64,000 nt of DNA from Streptomyces harbinensis (GTDB taxonomy: Bacteria; Actinomycetota; Actinomycetes; Streptomycetales; Streptomycetaceae): the NCBI RefSeq assembly GCF_900116145.1, contig NZ_FPAB01000003.1:62001-126000 (forward strand), read 5' to 3'. Position numbers and translations under genes: made by a program. Positions 43,633-52,312 of this stretch are shown one piece after another (position 1 is the first letter of the stretch; each line of letters starts with the position of its first letter). A model generated the notes under the pieces. It had not been told where the DNA came from. It made no database searches and saw only the letters and a list, made by a program, of their open reading frames with translations.

Positions 43633-43675
43633 GCAATATCCGAGTGCAATAACGTCATTATTCTCGGTGCAATAT
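43633..43675. promoter_or_regulatory. GCAATA repeat cluster between hydrolase and MocR genes
   Basis: GCAATA occurs at 43633-43638, 43646-43651 and 43669-43674; CCGAG and CTCGG flank AATAA and TTATT as an imperfect dyad between the last two. This AT-rich tract lies in the middle of a divergent promoter region and is a candidate operator for the adjacent regulator. Confidence 0.45.
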
Positions 43676-43684
43676 GGGATGTGC

Positions 43685-45040
43685 ATGGACGACTACCGGC
43701 TGATCGCCGACCGGATCGCTGCCGACATCACCGAGGGCCGGCTACGGCCCGGCGACCGGCTGCCCCCACAGCGGCAGTTCGCCCGGCAGCACGCCATCGC
43801 CGCCTCCACCGCCGCCCGCGTCTACACCGAACTCGCCCGGCGCGGCCTCACCGTCGGCGAGGTCGGCCGCGGCACCTTCGTCCGCGCCACCCCGCCGCTC
43901 GCCCCCGGCACCTGGCTCGCCGAACCCGCCGACCCCACCCCCGGCCGGATCGACCTCGGCATGAACCGCCCCGGCTCCTCACCCGAACACGCCGCCCTCC
44001 TCGCCCGCGGCCTCAGCGGCCTGCTGCGCGCCGACGTCCTCACCGACGCCCTGCGGCAGGTCGGCGCCCGCGGCACCCCGCAGGCCCGCGCCGCCGCCGC
44101 CACCGGCCTCGCCCGGGCCGGCTGGGCCCCCGACCCGGCGCACACCCTGTTCACCGCCGGGGCCCGGCAGGCCATCGCCGCCGCCATCTCCGCCCTGGTG
44201 CCCCCGGGCGAACGGCTCGGCGTCGAACGCTTCACCTACCCGCCCGCCGCCGGGATCGCCGCCCGGCTCGGCGTCACCCTCGTCCCCCTCGACATGGACG
44301 ACGACGGCGTCCACCCCGACGCCCTGCGCGCCACCCACCGGCGCACCCCGCTGCGCGCCCTCTACCTCCAGCCCACCCTGCACAACCCGCTCACCCTCAC
44401 CATGCCCCCGAAGCGCCGCACCGAGATCGCCGCCACCGTCCGCGACCTGGACCTGCCGGTCATCGAGGACGCCGTGTTCTCCTTCCTGCGCGAGGAGGTG
44501 CCGCCGCTCGCCGCGCTCGCCCCCGAGCGGACCGTCGTCGTGGAGAGCCTGTCCAAACGGATCTCGGCCGGCCTCACCGTCGGCTTCGCCATCACCCCGC
44601 CCGCCCTCACCGAACGCGTCGCCACCGCCGTACGGACCGGCCCCTTCACCGCCGCCCCCTACGCGCTCGCCGCCGCCACCCGCTGGCTGACCGACGGCAC
44701 GGCCGCCGAGATCGCCGCAGCCAAACGCGCCGAGGCCGCCGCACGGCAGCGCATCGCCCGCGAACGGCTGGCCGGCTTCACCGTCCGCGCCGACGAACGC
44801 TCCGACCACCTGTGGTGGGAACTCCCCACCCCCTGGCGCGCCGACACCTTCCTGGCCGCCGCCGCCCGGCGCGGCATCGCCCTCGCCCCGGCCGCCGCGT
44901 TCACCACCAACCCGGCCCACGCCCCGCACGCGGTCCGCATCGCCCTGGCCACCCCGCCGCACGACGCCCTGGCCGCCGCCCTCACCACCCTCGCCGAACT
45001 CGCCCGCACCCGCCCCGAGGAGGCCCGCGAACTGGAATGA
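43685..45040 (+). CDS. MocR-type regulator (GntR helix-turn-helix fused to class I aminotransferase domain)
   Basis: A 451-residue protein. Residues 1-70 form a GntR winged helix (DRIAADITEGRLRPGDRLPPQRQFARQHAIAASTAARVYTEL, split here into two blocks); residues about 90-451 form an aminotransferase fold with TAGARQAIAAAISALV, YLQPTLHNPLTLTMP and the PLP lysine in VVESLSKRISAGLTVGF near residue 288. MocR proteins bind an amino compound as aldimine and regulate adjacent genes. The ATG is preceded by only a weak ribosome site (GGGATGTGC). The divergent hydrolase is the likely target. Confidence 0.87.
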   Translation: MDDYRLIADRIAADITEGRLRPGDRLPPQRQFARQHAIAASTAARVYTELARRGLTVGEVGRGTFVRATPPLAPGTWLAEPADPTPGRIDLGMNRPGSSPEHAALLARGLSGLLRADVLTDALRQVGARGTPQARAAAATGLARAGWAPDPAHTLFTAGARQAIAAAISALVPPGERLGVERFTYPPAAGIAARLGVTLVPLDMDDDGVHPDALRATHRRTPLRALYLQPTLHNPLTLTMPPKRRTEIAATVRDLDLPVIEDAVFSFLREEVPPLAALAPERTVVVESLSKRISAGLTVGFAITPPALTERVATAVRTGPFTAAPYALAAATRWLTDGTAAEIAAAKRAEAAARQRIARERLAGFTVRADERSDHLWWELPTPWRADTFLAAAARRGIALAPAAAFTTNPAHAPHAVRIALATPPHDALAAALTTLAELARTRPEEARELE

Positions 45041-45158
45041 CCCGGGCCCGACACGCCCCGGCCCGGGGTGCCGGGGCCCGGCCCGTCCATCGCCCAGGAT
45101 GGCGACCACCGCCGGTCACCGGGCGACCGGCGCCCCCGCGAGAGAGAAGGACCCCGGG

Positions 45159-45191
45159 ATGGCACCGGCAGTCAGCGCACCCCCGCGGTGA
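45159..45191 (+). CDS. Possible 10-codon leader peptide coupled to the acyltransferase gene
   Basis: ATG at 45159 has AAGGA seven bases upstream, the best ribosome-binding site in this gap. It encodes MAPAVSAPPR and its TGA overlaps the GTG of the next gene (GTGA). It may serve only to deliver ribosomes to that weak start. There is no evidence that the peptide is stable. Confidence 0.4.
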   Translation: MAPAVSAPPR

Positions 45192-46510
45192 ACGCCGCAC
45201 CGGGCCGCAATCCGTACGCCGACCTGCTGCGGATCGGGGCCGTCGGCTTCGTCGTCACCGGCCACTGGCTGCTCACCTCCATCAGCGACCACGGCGGCCA
45301 CTTGCACGGCGAGGACGTGGTCAGCGCTCTGCCCTGGACCCAGTGGCTCACCCTCTTCTTCCAGGTCATGCCGCTGATCTTCCTGGCCGGCGGCTACGCC
45401 AACGCCGGCTCCTGGGCCCGCCACCACGCCGCCGGCGAACCCTGGGCCGGCTGGCTCGCCGACCGGGCGCGCCGGCTGCTGGTCCCCACCACCGTGTACG
45501 TCGCCGTCGCCGTGCTGGCCGTGGTGGTGTGCGTGGCCGCCGACGTGCCCGCCGCCATCCGGGAGGAACTGTTCTGGGCCGCCGCCCTGCACCTGTGGTT
45601 CCTGCCCACCTATCTGGCGCTCCTCGCGCTCACCCCCGCCCTCGCGGCCGGCTGGCGCCGCCGCCGCTGGCAACTGCCCCTGGCGTTCGCCGTCCTCACC
45701 GCCGTGGTGGACGTGTTCGTCATCGGCCCGCGCCTGCCGCTGATCGGCTGGTCCAACTACCTGTGGGTGTGGGGCGGCCTGTACCTGCTCGGCTTCGCCT
45801 GGCGCGACGGCGCCTTCACCCGGGCCGGCGCCCTGTGGCTCGCCGCCGCCGGCGCCGCGCTGTGGGCGCTGCTCGTCCTGCCGGGACCGTTCCCGGTCAG
45901 CACCGTCGGCGTCCCCGGCGCCCGCATCCAGAACGCCTCCCCGCCCTCCATCGCCCTGGCCGCCTACGCCGCCGTCCTCATCGGCCTCCTGCTCGCCGCC
46001 GAGGACCCGGTACGCCGCCGGATGCGCCACCCGCGCCGCGTCACCGCCGCCAACGCCGCCGCCATGCCGCTCTACCTGTGGCACATGGCCCCCGCCCTGG
46101 CCGTCGCCGCCGTCGCCTACCCCGCGGGCCTGCTGCCGTTCACCCCCATCGGCAGCGGCGGCTGGTGGCTGCTGCGCCCGGTGTGGGTCCTGATCTGCGC
46201 CGCCCTGCTCATCCCGCTCGTCCTGGCGCTGGCCCGGCTGCCGCACCCGCCCCCGTACCCCGCCCGCCGCGCCTGGACCACCGGGCCCCGGCTCCTCCTG
46301 GTGGCCGCCCTGGCCGCCGCCTGCTACGCGCTGGCCCACCTCGCCCTGCACGGCTTCGCCCCCGGCGGCCGGCTCCCGGCCGTCCCGCTGCTGTGCTACG
46401 CGGTGGGCACCGCCGTCCTGTTGGGCGTCTCCACCGCACCCCGGACGAGTGGCGTCGAGGGCCATTCGGCGGCCCGGCAGTGCCCGGAGCCCGGCCGCGG
46501 CGTTGACTGA
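45188..46510 (+). CDS. Membrane-bound acyltransferase family protein (acyltransferase 3)
   Basis: A 440-residue membrane protein with about ten hydrophobic segments. The N-terminal NPYADLLRIGAVGFVVTGHWLL carries the conserved LR and His of acyltransferase-3 enzymes; a later VMPLIFLAGGYANAGSW, LHLWFLPTYLALLALTPAL and MPLYLWHMAPALAV match the family. Members transfer acyl groups from cytosolic donors to sugars, lipids or peptides at the membrane. It lacks a Shine-Dalgarno of its own and is coupled to the short frame at 45159. It stands four bases before the polyprenyl synthase, suggesting a link to the prenyl pathway. Confidence 0.8.
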   Translation: MNAAPGRNPYADLLRIGAVGFVVTGHWLLTSISDHGGHLHGEDVVSALPWTQWLTLFFQVMPLIFLAGGYANAGSWARHHAAGEPWAGWLADRARRLLVPTTVYVAVAVLAVVVCVAADVPAAIREELFWAAALHLWFLPTYLALLALTPALAAGWRRRRWQLPLAFAVLTAVVDVFVIGPRLPLIGWSNYLWVWGGLYLLGFAWRDGAFTRAGALWLAAAGAALWALLVLPGPFPVSTVGVPGARIQNASPPSIALAAYAAVLIGLLLAAEDPVRRRMRHPRRVTAANAAAMPLYLWHMAPALAVAAVAYPAGLLPFTPIGSGGWWLLRPVWVLICAALLIPLVLALARLPHPPPYPARRAWTTGPRLLLVAALAAACYALAHLALHGFAPGGRLPAVPLLCYAVGTAVLLGVSTAPRTSGVEGHSAARQCPEPGRGVD

Positions 46511-46514
46511 CGGT

Positions 46515-47522
46515 GTGACCACGGGGACGAACACCACCACCACACAGGTACGCGCCGCGCTGGAGCGCCGCTTCGGCCACCGCGCCGGCGGCGGGCGCAG
46601 CGACGAACTCGACCGGATGAACCGGCACGCCGTCCTCGGCGGCGGCAAACTGCTGCGCCCCCTGGTGCTGCTGGAGTTCGGCGCCGCCTGCGGCACCCCG
46701 GCCGCCCCGCTGCTCGGCGCCGCCGAGGCGGTCGAGGTGCTGCACTCCGCGTCCCTGGTGCACGACGACATCATCGACGGCGACGACCTGCGGCGCGGCC
46801 GGCCCGCCCTGCACCGCGCCTACGGCACCGAACGGGCCCTGGTCACCGGCGACGCGCTGTTCTTCATGGCCTTCAGCGCCCTCACCGGCTGCGTACGGGC
46901 CGGGGTGCCCGCCGAGGCGGTGGTCCGGGCCTGCGCCATGGTCGCCGACACCGGCGAGGAGATCTCCCGGGGCGTGCTGCGCGAACTCGCCCTCAGCGGC
47001 GACTGGGAACTGCCGCCCGGCGAAGGGCTGCGGATGGCCGGTCAGAAGACCGGCGCCCTGCTCGCCCTGGCGGCCGGCGTCGGCGTCGTCCTCGGCGGCG
47101 GCGACGCGCCCCGGCTGACGGCCGCCACCGCCTACGGGCACGCCCTCGGCATCGCCTTCCAGCTCCGCGACGACCTGCTGCCCTGGACCACCAGCGAGGC
47201 CGTCGCGGGCAAACCCGCCGCCAGCGATCTGCGCAACCGGCGCGCCGCCATGCCGCTGCTGCTCGCCTGGCAGTACGCCACCCCCGCCGAACGCGCCCGG
47301 CTCACCGCCCTCACCGCGGACGCCCCGCTGCTCACGGACGACGAACTGCTGGCCGGCGCCGCCCCGGTGCTGCACCGCACCGACGCCCTGGCCCGCACCA
47401 GGGAACTGGCCCGCGCCCACGCCACCGCCGCCAAGTACGCCCTCACCGGCGGCTTCCCGCCCTGCCCGCACCGCGACCGGCTGCTGGCCCTGACCGACTG
47501 GGCGCTCAGCCGGGAGAGCTGA
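46515..47522 (+). CDS. Polyprenyl diphosphate synthase family protein
   Basis: A 335-residue trans-isoprenyl diphosphate synthase. KLLRPLVLLEFGAA and VLHSASLVHDDIIDGDDLRRGRPALH near residue 80-105 hold the first aspartate-rich motif (DDxxD), and GIAFQLRDDLLPW near 215 holds the second, where the last Asp is replaced by Pro-Trp. GQKTGALLALAAG is also typical. It would make geranyl, farnesyl or geranylgeranyl diphosphate for the UbiA prenyltransferase encoded convergently 0.9 kb away. Chain length cannot be read reliably. The GTG start is four bases after the acyltransferase stop, so the two form an operon. Confidence 0.85.
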   Translation: MTTGTNTTTTQVRAALERRFGHRAGGGRSDELDRMNRHAVLGGGKLLRPLVLLEFGAACGTPAAPLLGAAEAVEVLHSASLVHDDIIDGDDLRRGRPALHRAYGTERALVTGDALFFMAFSALTGCVRAGVPAEAVVRACAMVADTGEEISRGVLRELALSGDWELPPGEGLRMAGQKTGALLALAAGVGVVLGGGDAPRLTAATAYGHALGIAFQLRDDLLPWTTSEAVAGKPAASDLRNRRAAMPLLLAWQYATPAERARLTALTADAPLLTDDELLAGAAPVLHRTDALARTRELARAHATAAKYALTGGFPPCPHRDRLLALTDWALSRES

Positions 47523-47721
47523 CCGCCCCTCACGCCCACCGCCCACCGCCCGGCGCCCGGGCACGGGCTTCCCGGGACAGCAGCCGGGTCGGTCGGGCGC
47601 CCGGCCGGAAGCGCTGCGGCAGCCTGCCAGGCAGCCGCGGCGGCTCCGGGCCCGCGTCGCGGCGACGGATCGCCCGCCCAGCCCCCGCGCACCGTAACCA
47701 GCTCCCGGAGCGGCCGGGCGG

Positions 47722-48453
47722 TCAGCCCGGAGCGCTGACCGCCGCCACCAGACAGCCGGGCAGCCCGAACCGCATCCGCAGCCGCAGCGGCTCCGGGCCC
47801 GCCGTCGCGGCCAGTTCGCGCAGCGCCGCCGCCCCGTACGCCTTGCGCAGACTGATCAGTCCGTCGTGCACATGGGCCGGCCCGCCGGTGACGAACATCA
47901 GCGGCACCGCCGGCACGCACAGCAACGGGCTGCGCCACGCGTCGATCAGCAGCAGGGTGCCCGCCACCCGGGTGCCCTCCCGCAGCACCGCCCGCACCGC
48001 GTCGGCCGGCAGATGATGCAGCGAGGCCGCGAACACCGCCACGTCGAAGGCCAGATCCGGCGCGTCCACCGCCGTGGCGTCCAGCCGCCGCACCGTCGCC
48101 CGCGGATGCGCCCCCAGCGGCCCGGCCCGCAGCGCCGCCACCGTGCCCGGCTCCACATCGCTCACCGTCACCCGCGCCGCCGGGTGCCGGTGCAGCACCC
48201 GCCGCGACAGCCCGCCGGTGCCCGCGCCCAGCTCCAGCACCCGGGGGGCGGGCGCCCGGCCGGCGTACGCCAGCGTCCAGCGCGCGAACCGGTCGTACCC
48301 GCCGGTCAGCCGGTGCAGCCGGTCAAGACCGCGCCGTACCCGGGCCGCCTCGCGCGGGGTGTCGGGGCGGTCCAGGTACTCGGGCCGGTCGGTCTCGTAC
48401 CAGCGGTCCAGGCGGGAGGCGTCCGGGCCGCCGCGCGGCATCGCCGCCGTCAT
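47722..48453 (-). CDS. Class I SAM-dependent methyltransferase
   Basis: A 243-residue methyltransferase. Motif I is VLELGAGTGGLSRRVL near residue 70, the acidic end of beta-2 is VTVSDVEPG, and AVFAASLHHLPADAVRAVLREGTRVAGTLLLID is the motif II-III area. A YETDRPEYLDRPDTPREAARVRRGLDRL block precedes the core. It is the last gene of a coupled operon with ubiA (ATGA overlap), pobA-like and ubiC-like genes, so O- or C-methylation of a (prenylated) hydroxybenzoate is a reasonable guess. Confidence 0.83.
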   Translation of the reverse strand: MTAAMPRGGPDASRLDRWYETDRPEYLDRPDTPREAARVRRGLDRLHRLTGGYDRFARWTLAYAGRAPAPRVLELGAGTGGLSRRVLHRHPAARVTVSDVEPGTVAALRAGPLGAHPRATVRRLDATAVDAPDLAFDVAVFAASLHHLPADAVRAVLREGTRVAGTLLLIDAWRSPLLCVPAVPLMFVTGGPAHVHDGLISLRKAYGAAALRELAATAGPEPLRLRMRFGLPGCLVAAVSAPG

Positions 48454-49394
48454 TCGGGACGTGCCGAGGCGAGCAGCAGCACCACCAGCACCAGCACCGG
48501 GTACAGGCTGGCCCGGTTGAACACCGTCAGCGCCGTCTCGGGGCGCGGGTCGCGGCGCAGCGCCAGCCCCGGCATCAGCAGCGCCCAGCCGCCCGCGAGC
48601 AGGGTGCCGACCACGCCGATGGCCCGGAACGAGGTCCAGCCGGCGATCATCAGCACCACCCCGGCGACGAAGGTGAACACCAGGAAGACGTACACCAGCC
48701 GGCCGGCCGCCCGGGGCCCGCGCACCACGGGGACGGTGCGCACGCCCAGATGGACGTCCTCCTCCACATCCGCCCAGTCGTTCACCAGGTTCCGGCCGCC
48801 GATCTCCCAGGCCGCCAGCCAGCAGAAGAACAGCAGCAGCCGCGGCCAGTCCACGCCGCCCTCCGGCGGCGCCACCGCGAACCAGCCGGCGCAGCCGCCG
48901 AGCCCCACGCTGAGCCCGGTCAGCCAGAACTTGTGCGGGGTGACGGTGGCCAGCAGGCAGTACCCCACCTGGAGCAGCGCGGCCGTCACGAACAGCGCCG
49001 CGCACAGCCAGTGCAGCCGGGCGGCCAGCACCAGCGCCAGCAGGCTGAGCGTCACCACCCAGGCCAGGCCCGCGCGGTAGCTGAGCCGCCCCTGGGCGAG
49101 CGGGTGCCGGATGCCGGCGCTGTCGATGTCGAAGCGCTGGTACGGCCGCAGGTGCGCGAAGCGCCGCCGGTCGAGGCGGGCGTCCAGCAGGTCGTTGGCG
49201 GCGAACAGCGCGAAGTACCCGGCGAACGCCGCCACCAGCGCCACCGCCAGCCGGTCGAGCGCCGGTCCGTCCACCGCGATCAGCGCACCGATCAGCGGCT
49301 GTGCCACCGAGAGCGTGGCCTGGGTGCCGCGGGAGAAGCCGTACAGGGCCCGCACCCGGTCGCGTACCCGGTCAGCCGGCACGGGGATCGCCAT
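48450..49394 (-). CDS. UbiA-family membrane prenyltransferase
   Basis: A 314-residue integral membrane aromatic prenyltransferase with about nine hydrophobic segments. The two Mg2+-diphosphate motifs are NDLLDARLD near residue 70 (NDxxDxxxD) and NDWADVEED near 215 (a DxxxD pattern). RRFAHLRPYQRFDIDSAG and TVPVVRGPRAAGR are further landmarks. Downstream of chorismate lyase and a 4-hydroxybenzoate hydroxylase, the aromatic acceptor is probably 4-hydroxybenzoate or 3,4-dihydroxybenzoate. The ATG at 49394 overlaps the upstream stop codon (TGATG) and has GGAGG five bases away; ATG 49397 is an alternative. Confidence 0.87.
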   Translation of the reverse strand: MAIPVPADRVRDRVRALYGFSRGTQATLSVAQPLIGALIAVDGPALDRLAVALVAAFAGYFALFAANDLLDARLDRRRFAHLRPYQRFDIDSAGIRHPLAQGRLSYRAGLAWVVTLSLLALVLAARLHWLCAALFVTAALLQVGYCLLATVTPHKFWLTGLSVGLGGCAGWFAVAPPEGGVDWPRLLLFFCWLAAWEIGGRNLVNDWADVEEDVHLGVRTVPVVRGPRAAGRLVYVFLVFTFVAGVVLMIAGWTSFRAIGVVGTLLAGGWALLMPGLALRRDPRPETALTVFNRASLYPVLVLVVLLLASARPE

Positions 49395-50524
49395 CATGCC
49401 CTCCACTGAGCGTCGTCGGTCTCCTCGGATGTGCCCGTGAACTCACGGGCGAACGCCGTCGCGTGCGGCCCCGGCGCGGTGAGCAGCCGCAGGTCGGGCA
49501 GGGCCTCGTCCGGCGGCCGGTGCAGCAGCCGCAGCAGCCGCTCGGAGAAGTCCTGGGCGCGGCGTACGGCGGCCAGCCGGCGCCGCCCGTAGCCGTCGAG
49601 CCCGCCGTGCAGCAGGGAGTCGGCCAGGTCGGTGGCGTCCGCGATGGCCAGGTTCATGCCCTTGGCGCCGGAGGGGGTCAGCACATGGGCGGCGTCCCCG
49701 GCCAGGACGAGCCGGCCGTGCCGGAAGGGCCGGGTGATCCGGCTGTGCATGCGCAGTATCCGCACCTCGTGCAGGGCGCCGAGGCCGACCTCGGCCAGCG
49801 GCAGCCGCAGCGCGAGTTCGGCCCGCACCCGGGGGCCCGGCCAGTCGGCGGGGGTGTCGCCGGCCGCGCACTGGAGGTAGAAGCGGCCGATGGCGGGGGT
49901 GCGCGGCATCATGCCGGCGAAGCCGCGTTCGTGCAGCGCGTACAGCACGCCGCCGACCGGCCGGGCGACCTCGGCGAGCACCGCGACCCAGTCGTAGGGG
50001 TAGCGGCGGGTCGTCTCGCGGCGCAGCCCGGCGGGCAGGGCGCGGCGGGTGACGCCGCGCGCGCCGTCGCAGCCGATCACGTACTCGCAGTCCAGTTCGA
50101 GACCGTCGCAGCGGATGCGGCGCCGCTCCTCCACGGCCAGGACGGGGACGCCGAACCGGGGCGGGCGGCCGGCCGTCTCCAGCGCGGCGATGAGGTCGCG
50201 GACCAGCCAGTGCTGCGGGTACACCCAGTGTTCGGCGCCGCCGAGCGCCGCGTAGTCCATCCGCAGCCGGTGGCCGGCGCACAGGAATTCGCACCAGCCG
50301 TGCCGGGTGCCCTCGGCCAGCAGCCGGCCGGCGAGGCCGTGGCGGCGCAGGTGGGCGACGGTACGTTCCTCCAGCAGGCCGGCCCGGGCGCGGGCCTCGA
50401 CCCGGGCGCGGGAGTGGCGTTCCAGGACGAGGCAGTCGACGCCGGCCCGGCCCAGGGCGTGCGCGAGCACGAGGCCGGCAGGCCCGGCGCCGACGATGCC
50501 CACCTGGGTGCGCAGCCGGCGCAT
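49394..50524 (-). CDS. pobA: FAD-dependent 4-hydroxybenzoate 3-monooxygenase (PobA-like)
   Basis: A 376-residue group A aromatic hydroxylase. GIVGAGPAGLVLAHALGRAG is the N-terminal FAD motif, ERHSRARVEARARAGLLEERTV matches the PobA flavin-binding stretch, VIGCDGARGVTR is the DG motif, and RLVLAGDAAHVLTPSGAKGMNLAIADATDLAD the GD motif near residue 280-310. PobA makes protocatechuate from 4-hydroxybenzoate using NAD(P)H and O2. In most organisms this gene feeds ring cleavage, but here its neighbours are chorismate lyase and UbiA, so the product probably enters prenylation instead. It is shorter than E. coli or Pseudomonas PobA (about 394). Confidence 0.87.
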   Translation of the reverse strand: MRRLRTQVGIVGAGPAGLVLAHALGRAGVDCLVLERHSRARVEARARAGLLEERTVAHLRRHGLAGRLLAEGTRHGWCEFLCAGHRLRMDYAALGGAEHWVYPQHWLVRDLIAALETAGRPPRFGVPVLAVEERRRIRCDGLELDCEYVIGCDGARGVTRRALPAGLRRETTRRYPYDWVAVLAEVARPVGGVLYALHERGFAGMMPRTPAIGRFYLQCAAGDTPADWPGPRVRAELALRLPLAEVGLGALHEVRILRMHSRITRPFRHGRLVLAGDAAHVLTPSGAKGMNLAIADATDLADSLLHGGLDGYGRRRLAAVRRAQDFSERLLRLLHRPPDEALPDLRLLTAPGPHATAFAREFTGTSEETDDAQWRA

Positions 50525-51108
50525 CAGGGGGCCACCACGGCGGGGTGGAACAGTTCGTGGACCAGCGCCAGCGGGGCGTCGCCGTGCCACAGGAGATACG
50601 TCTTGTAGCAGGCGGTCCTGCCGCTGGGCCAGGGGCGGCGGCCGGCGTCCAGGAGGGTGCGCCGGTGGCCGGTCCCGGCGTCCTGGAGGGCGGGGCCGAG
50701 CGGGCGGTGGCCGTCGGTGAGGGCGGAGCGGATGCCGGGGTCCTGGTCGTCGCGGGCGACGACCTGGTTGACCGACAGCCAGCGGCCGTCCGGTCCGGTG
50801 AGGGCGGAGCGCCGGGCCAGTACCTGCCGGCCGGGCCCGACCGCGAGCAGCGCCGGCACCGCGCGCCCGGCCCGGGCGGCGGGGAGCAGGCCCTGGCCGA
50901 GCACCCGGATGCGGGGCGGGGCGCCGGTGAGCGCCCACAGTGCGGTGGTGGTCAGGCCCTCGCTGCTGAGCAGCATCCTGGTCAGCGGGGAGGAGAAGCC
51001 GGCGATCCGCTCGGCCACCGTGCCGCCGGTGCCGTCGGCGTCGAAGACCTCCCCGTCGATGTCCACGTTCCGCCCACCGGCATCGCTCCTCACCCTCGCG
51101 CGGTTCAC
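50524..51108 (-). CDS. Chorismate pyruvate-lyase-like protein (UbiC/DUF98 family)
   Basis: A 194-residue protein related to UbiC-type chorismate lyases, which release 4-hydroxybenzoate and pyruvate from chorismate. Signs are FSSPLTRMLLSSEGLTTTALWALTG near residue 39, a middle block GPGRQVLARRSALTGPDGRWLSVNQVVARDDQ with an Arg-rich pocket, and a C-terminal YKTYLLWHGDAPLALVHELFHP. The first gene of the operon fits a pathway-initiating enzyme. The start is uncertain: GTG 51108 or GTG 51066 (no clear ribosome site at either). Its stop overlaps the pobA-like ATG (TGATG). Confidence 0.78.
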   Translation of the reverse strand: MNRARVRSDAGGRNVDIDGEVFDADGTGGTVAERIAGFSSPLTRMLLSSEGLTTTALWALTGAPPRIRVLGQGLLPAARAGRAVPALLAVGPGRQVLARRSALTGPDGRWLSVNQVVARDDQDPGIRSALTDGHRPLGPALQDAGTGHRRTLLDAGRRPWPSGRTACYKTYLLWHGDAPLALVHELFHPAVVAP

Positions 51109-51229
51109 CAGAAGCTCAACGCGGCGGACACCGGGAGGTCACGGCGGATCCCCCGCATGTACGACGGGAACCGGACGCCCGGCGCTGTTACCGTCAAACG
51201 GCGCACAACGCTGTGGAGGACCGTCCGCC

Positions 51230-52288
51230 ATGACCGAGGGTGACCGGAGGGACTTCGACGCGGGGGCCGTCGACGACAGCCGGCCTCCGCCCCGGGTGGG
51301 ATGGCTGTGGTGGCTGCTGGCCGCCGCCGTGATCATCGCCGCGCTGGTGCTGGCGGCCTCGCGCCGCGACGAGCTGGGCCAGGCGTTCGAGCAGCTGTCC
51401 CGGGTGAATCCGGTGAAGGTGTCGCTGGCGCTGGTGTGCCAGGCCGGGGCGATGTGGTGCCTGGCCCTGGTGCAGCGCTGGCTGCTGCTGACCGGCGGGC
51501 TGCGGATGGGGCGGGGGTCGCTGATCTCGCTGATCCTCGCCTCCAACGCGGTGTCGGGCGCGCTGCCCGGCGGGGCGGCGTTCTCGGCCGCCTGGCTCTA
51601 CCGCGAACTGCACCGGCGCGGGGCGAGCAAGGCGCTGGCCGCCGCCTCGCTGGTGATCGCGGGGGCGCTGTCGGCGCTCGGGCTGATCGTGGTGCTGGCC
51701 GCCGGGGTGCTGACGACGGGCGCCCGGGGGCCGGGGGCGGTGCTGGGCCGGATCGGCCTGGTGCTGGCGCTGCTCGCGCTGCTGGTGCTGCTGCTGTCCA
51801 GGTCGGCCGCGGTGCGGGCCCGGGTGCGCGGGCTGTGGCGGCGGGCGGCGGACCGGTACCGGTGGGTGCGGGAGGCGTCCGAGGCGCTGCGGCGGCTGCT
51901 GGTGCAGGCCCGCACCATCCAGCCGGGGCTGCGGCCCTGGCTGCGGCCGTACGCGTACGTGCAGCTCAACTGGCTGCTGGACGCGGCCACTCTGGTGGCC
52001 TCGCTGTGGGCGCTGGGCATCTCGGTGCCCTGGCACGGGCTGCTGATCGCGTATGGGCTGACGCAGATCCCGGGCAGTCTGCGGCTGACGCCGGGCGGCA
52101 TCGGGGTGGTGGAGGCGAGCATGGCGGGCCTGCTGGTGGTGTACGGCCTGAGCGCCGCGGACGCGCTGGCGGCCACCCTGCTGTACCGGATCTGGAGTTA
52201 CTGGCTGCTCCAGCCGATCGGCTGGGGCTGCTGGCTGGCGCTGTCGCTGCACGGCAGGCGCCGGGAGCCGCCCGGGCCCGGGGCGTGA
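51230..52288 (+). CDS. Lysylphosphatidylglycerol synthase TM-region / flippase-like membrane protein
   Basis: A 352-residue polytopic membrane protein with about eight hydrophobic segments of the LPG_synthase_TM (UPF0104) family. Landmarks are the region LILASNAVSGALPGGAAFSAAWLYRELHRRGASK near residue 105-138 and the C-terminal QIPGSLRLTPGGIGVVEASMAGLLVVYGL. Such proteins are seen beside glycosyltransferase and lipid genes and include putative lipid-linked flippases. There is no aminoacyl transferase domain. It is divergent from the chorismate lyase gene, so the intervening 121 bp serve both. GGAGG lies about 10 nt upstream of the ATG. Confidence 0.8.
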   Translation: MTEGDRRDFDAGAVDDSRPPPRVGWLWWLLAAAVIIAALVLAASRRDELGQAFEQLSRVNPVKVSLALVCQAGAMWCLALVQRWLLLTGGLRMGRGSLISLILASNAVSGALPGGAAFSAAWLYRELHRRGASKALAAASLVIAGALSALGLIVVLAAGVLTTGARGPGAVLGRIGLVLALLALLVLLLSRSAAVRARVRGLWRRAADRYRWVREASEALRRLLVQARTIQPGLRPWLRPYAYVQLNWLLDAATLVASLWALGISVPWHGLLIAYGLTQIPGSLRLTPGGIGVVEASMAGLLVVYGLSAADALAATLLYRIWSYWLLQPIGWGCWLALSLHGRRREPPGPGA

Positions 52289-52312
52289 GACGGGCGGGTC
52301 CGCCGGACGGAA

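Noticed and set aside
43513..46506. A 997-codon plus-strand frame overlapping the MocR and acyltransferase genes
   Set aside because: Arg/Pro/His-rich shadow frame; the genes in other frames carry PLP and membrane motifs.
47523..47721. Small stem-loops between the polyprenyl synthase and methyltransferase genes as terminators
   Set aside because: Only short, imperfect stems such as GGCAG/CTGCC are visible and none is clearly better than background in this GC content.
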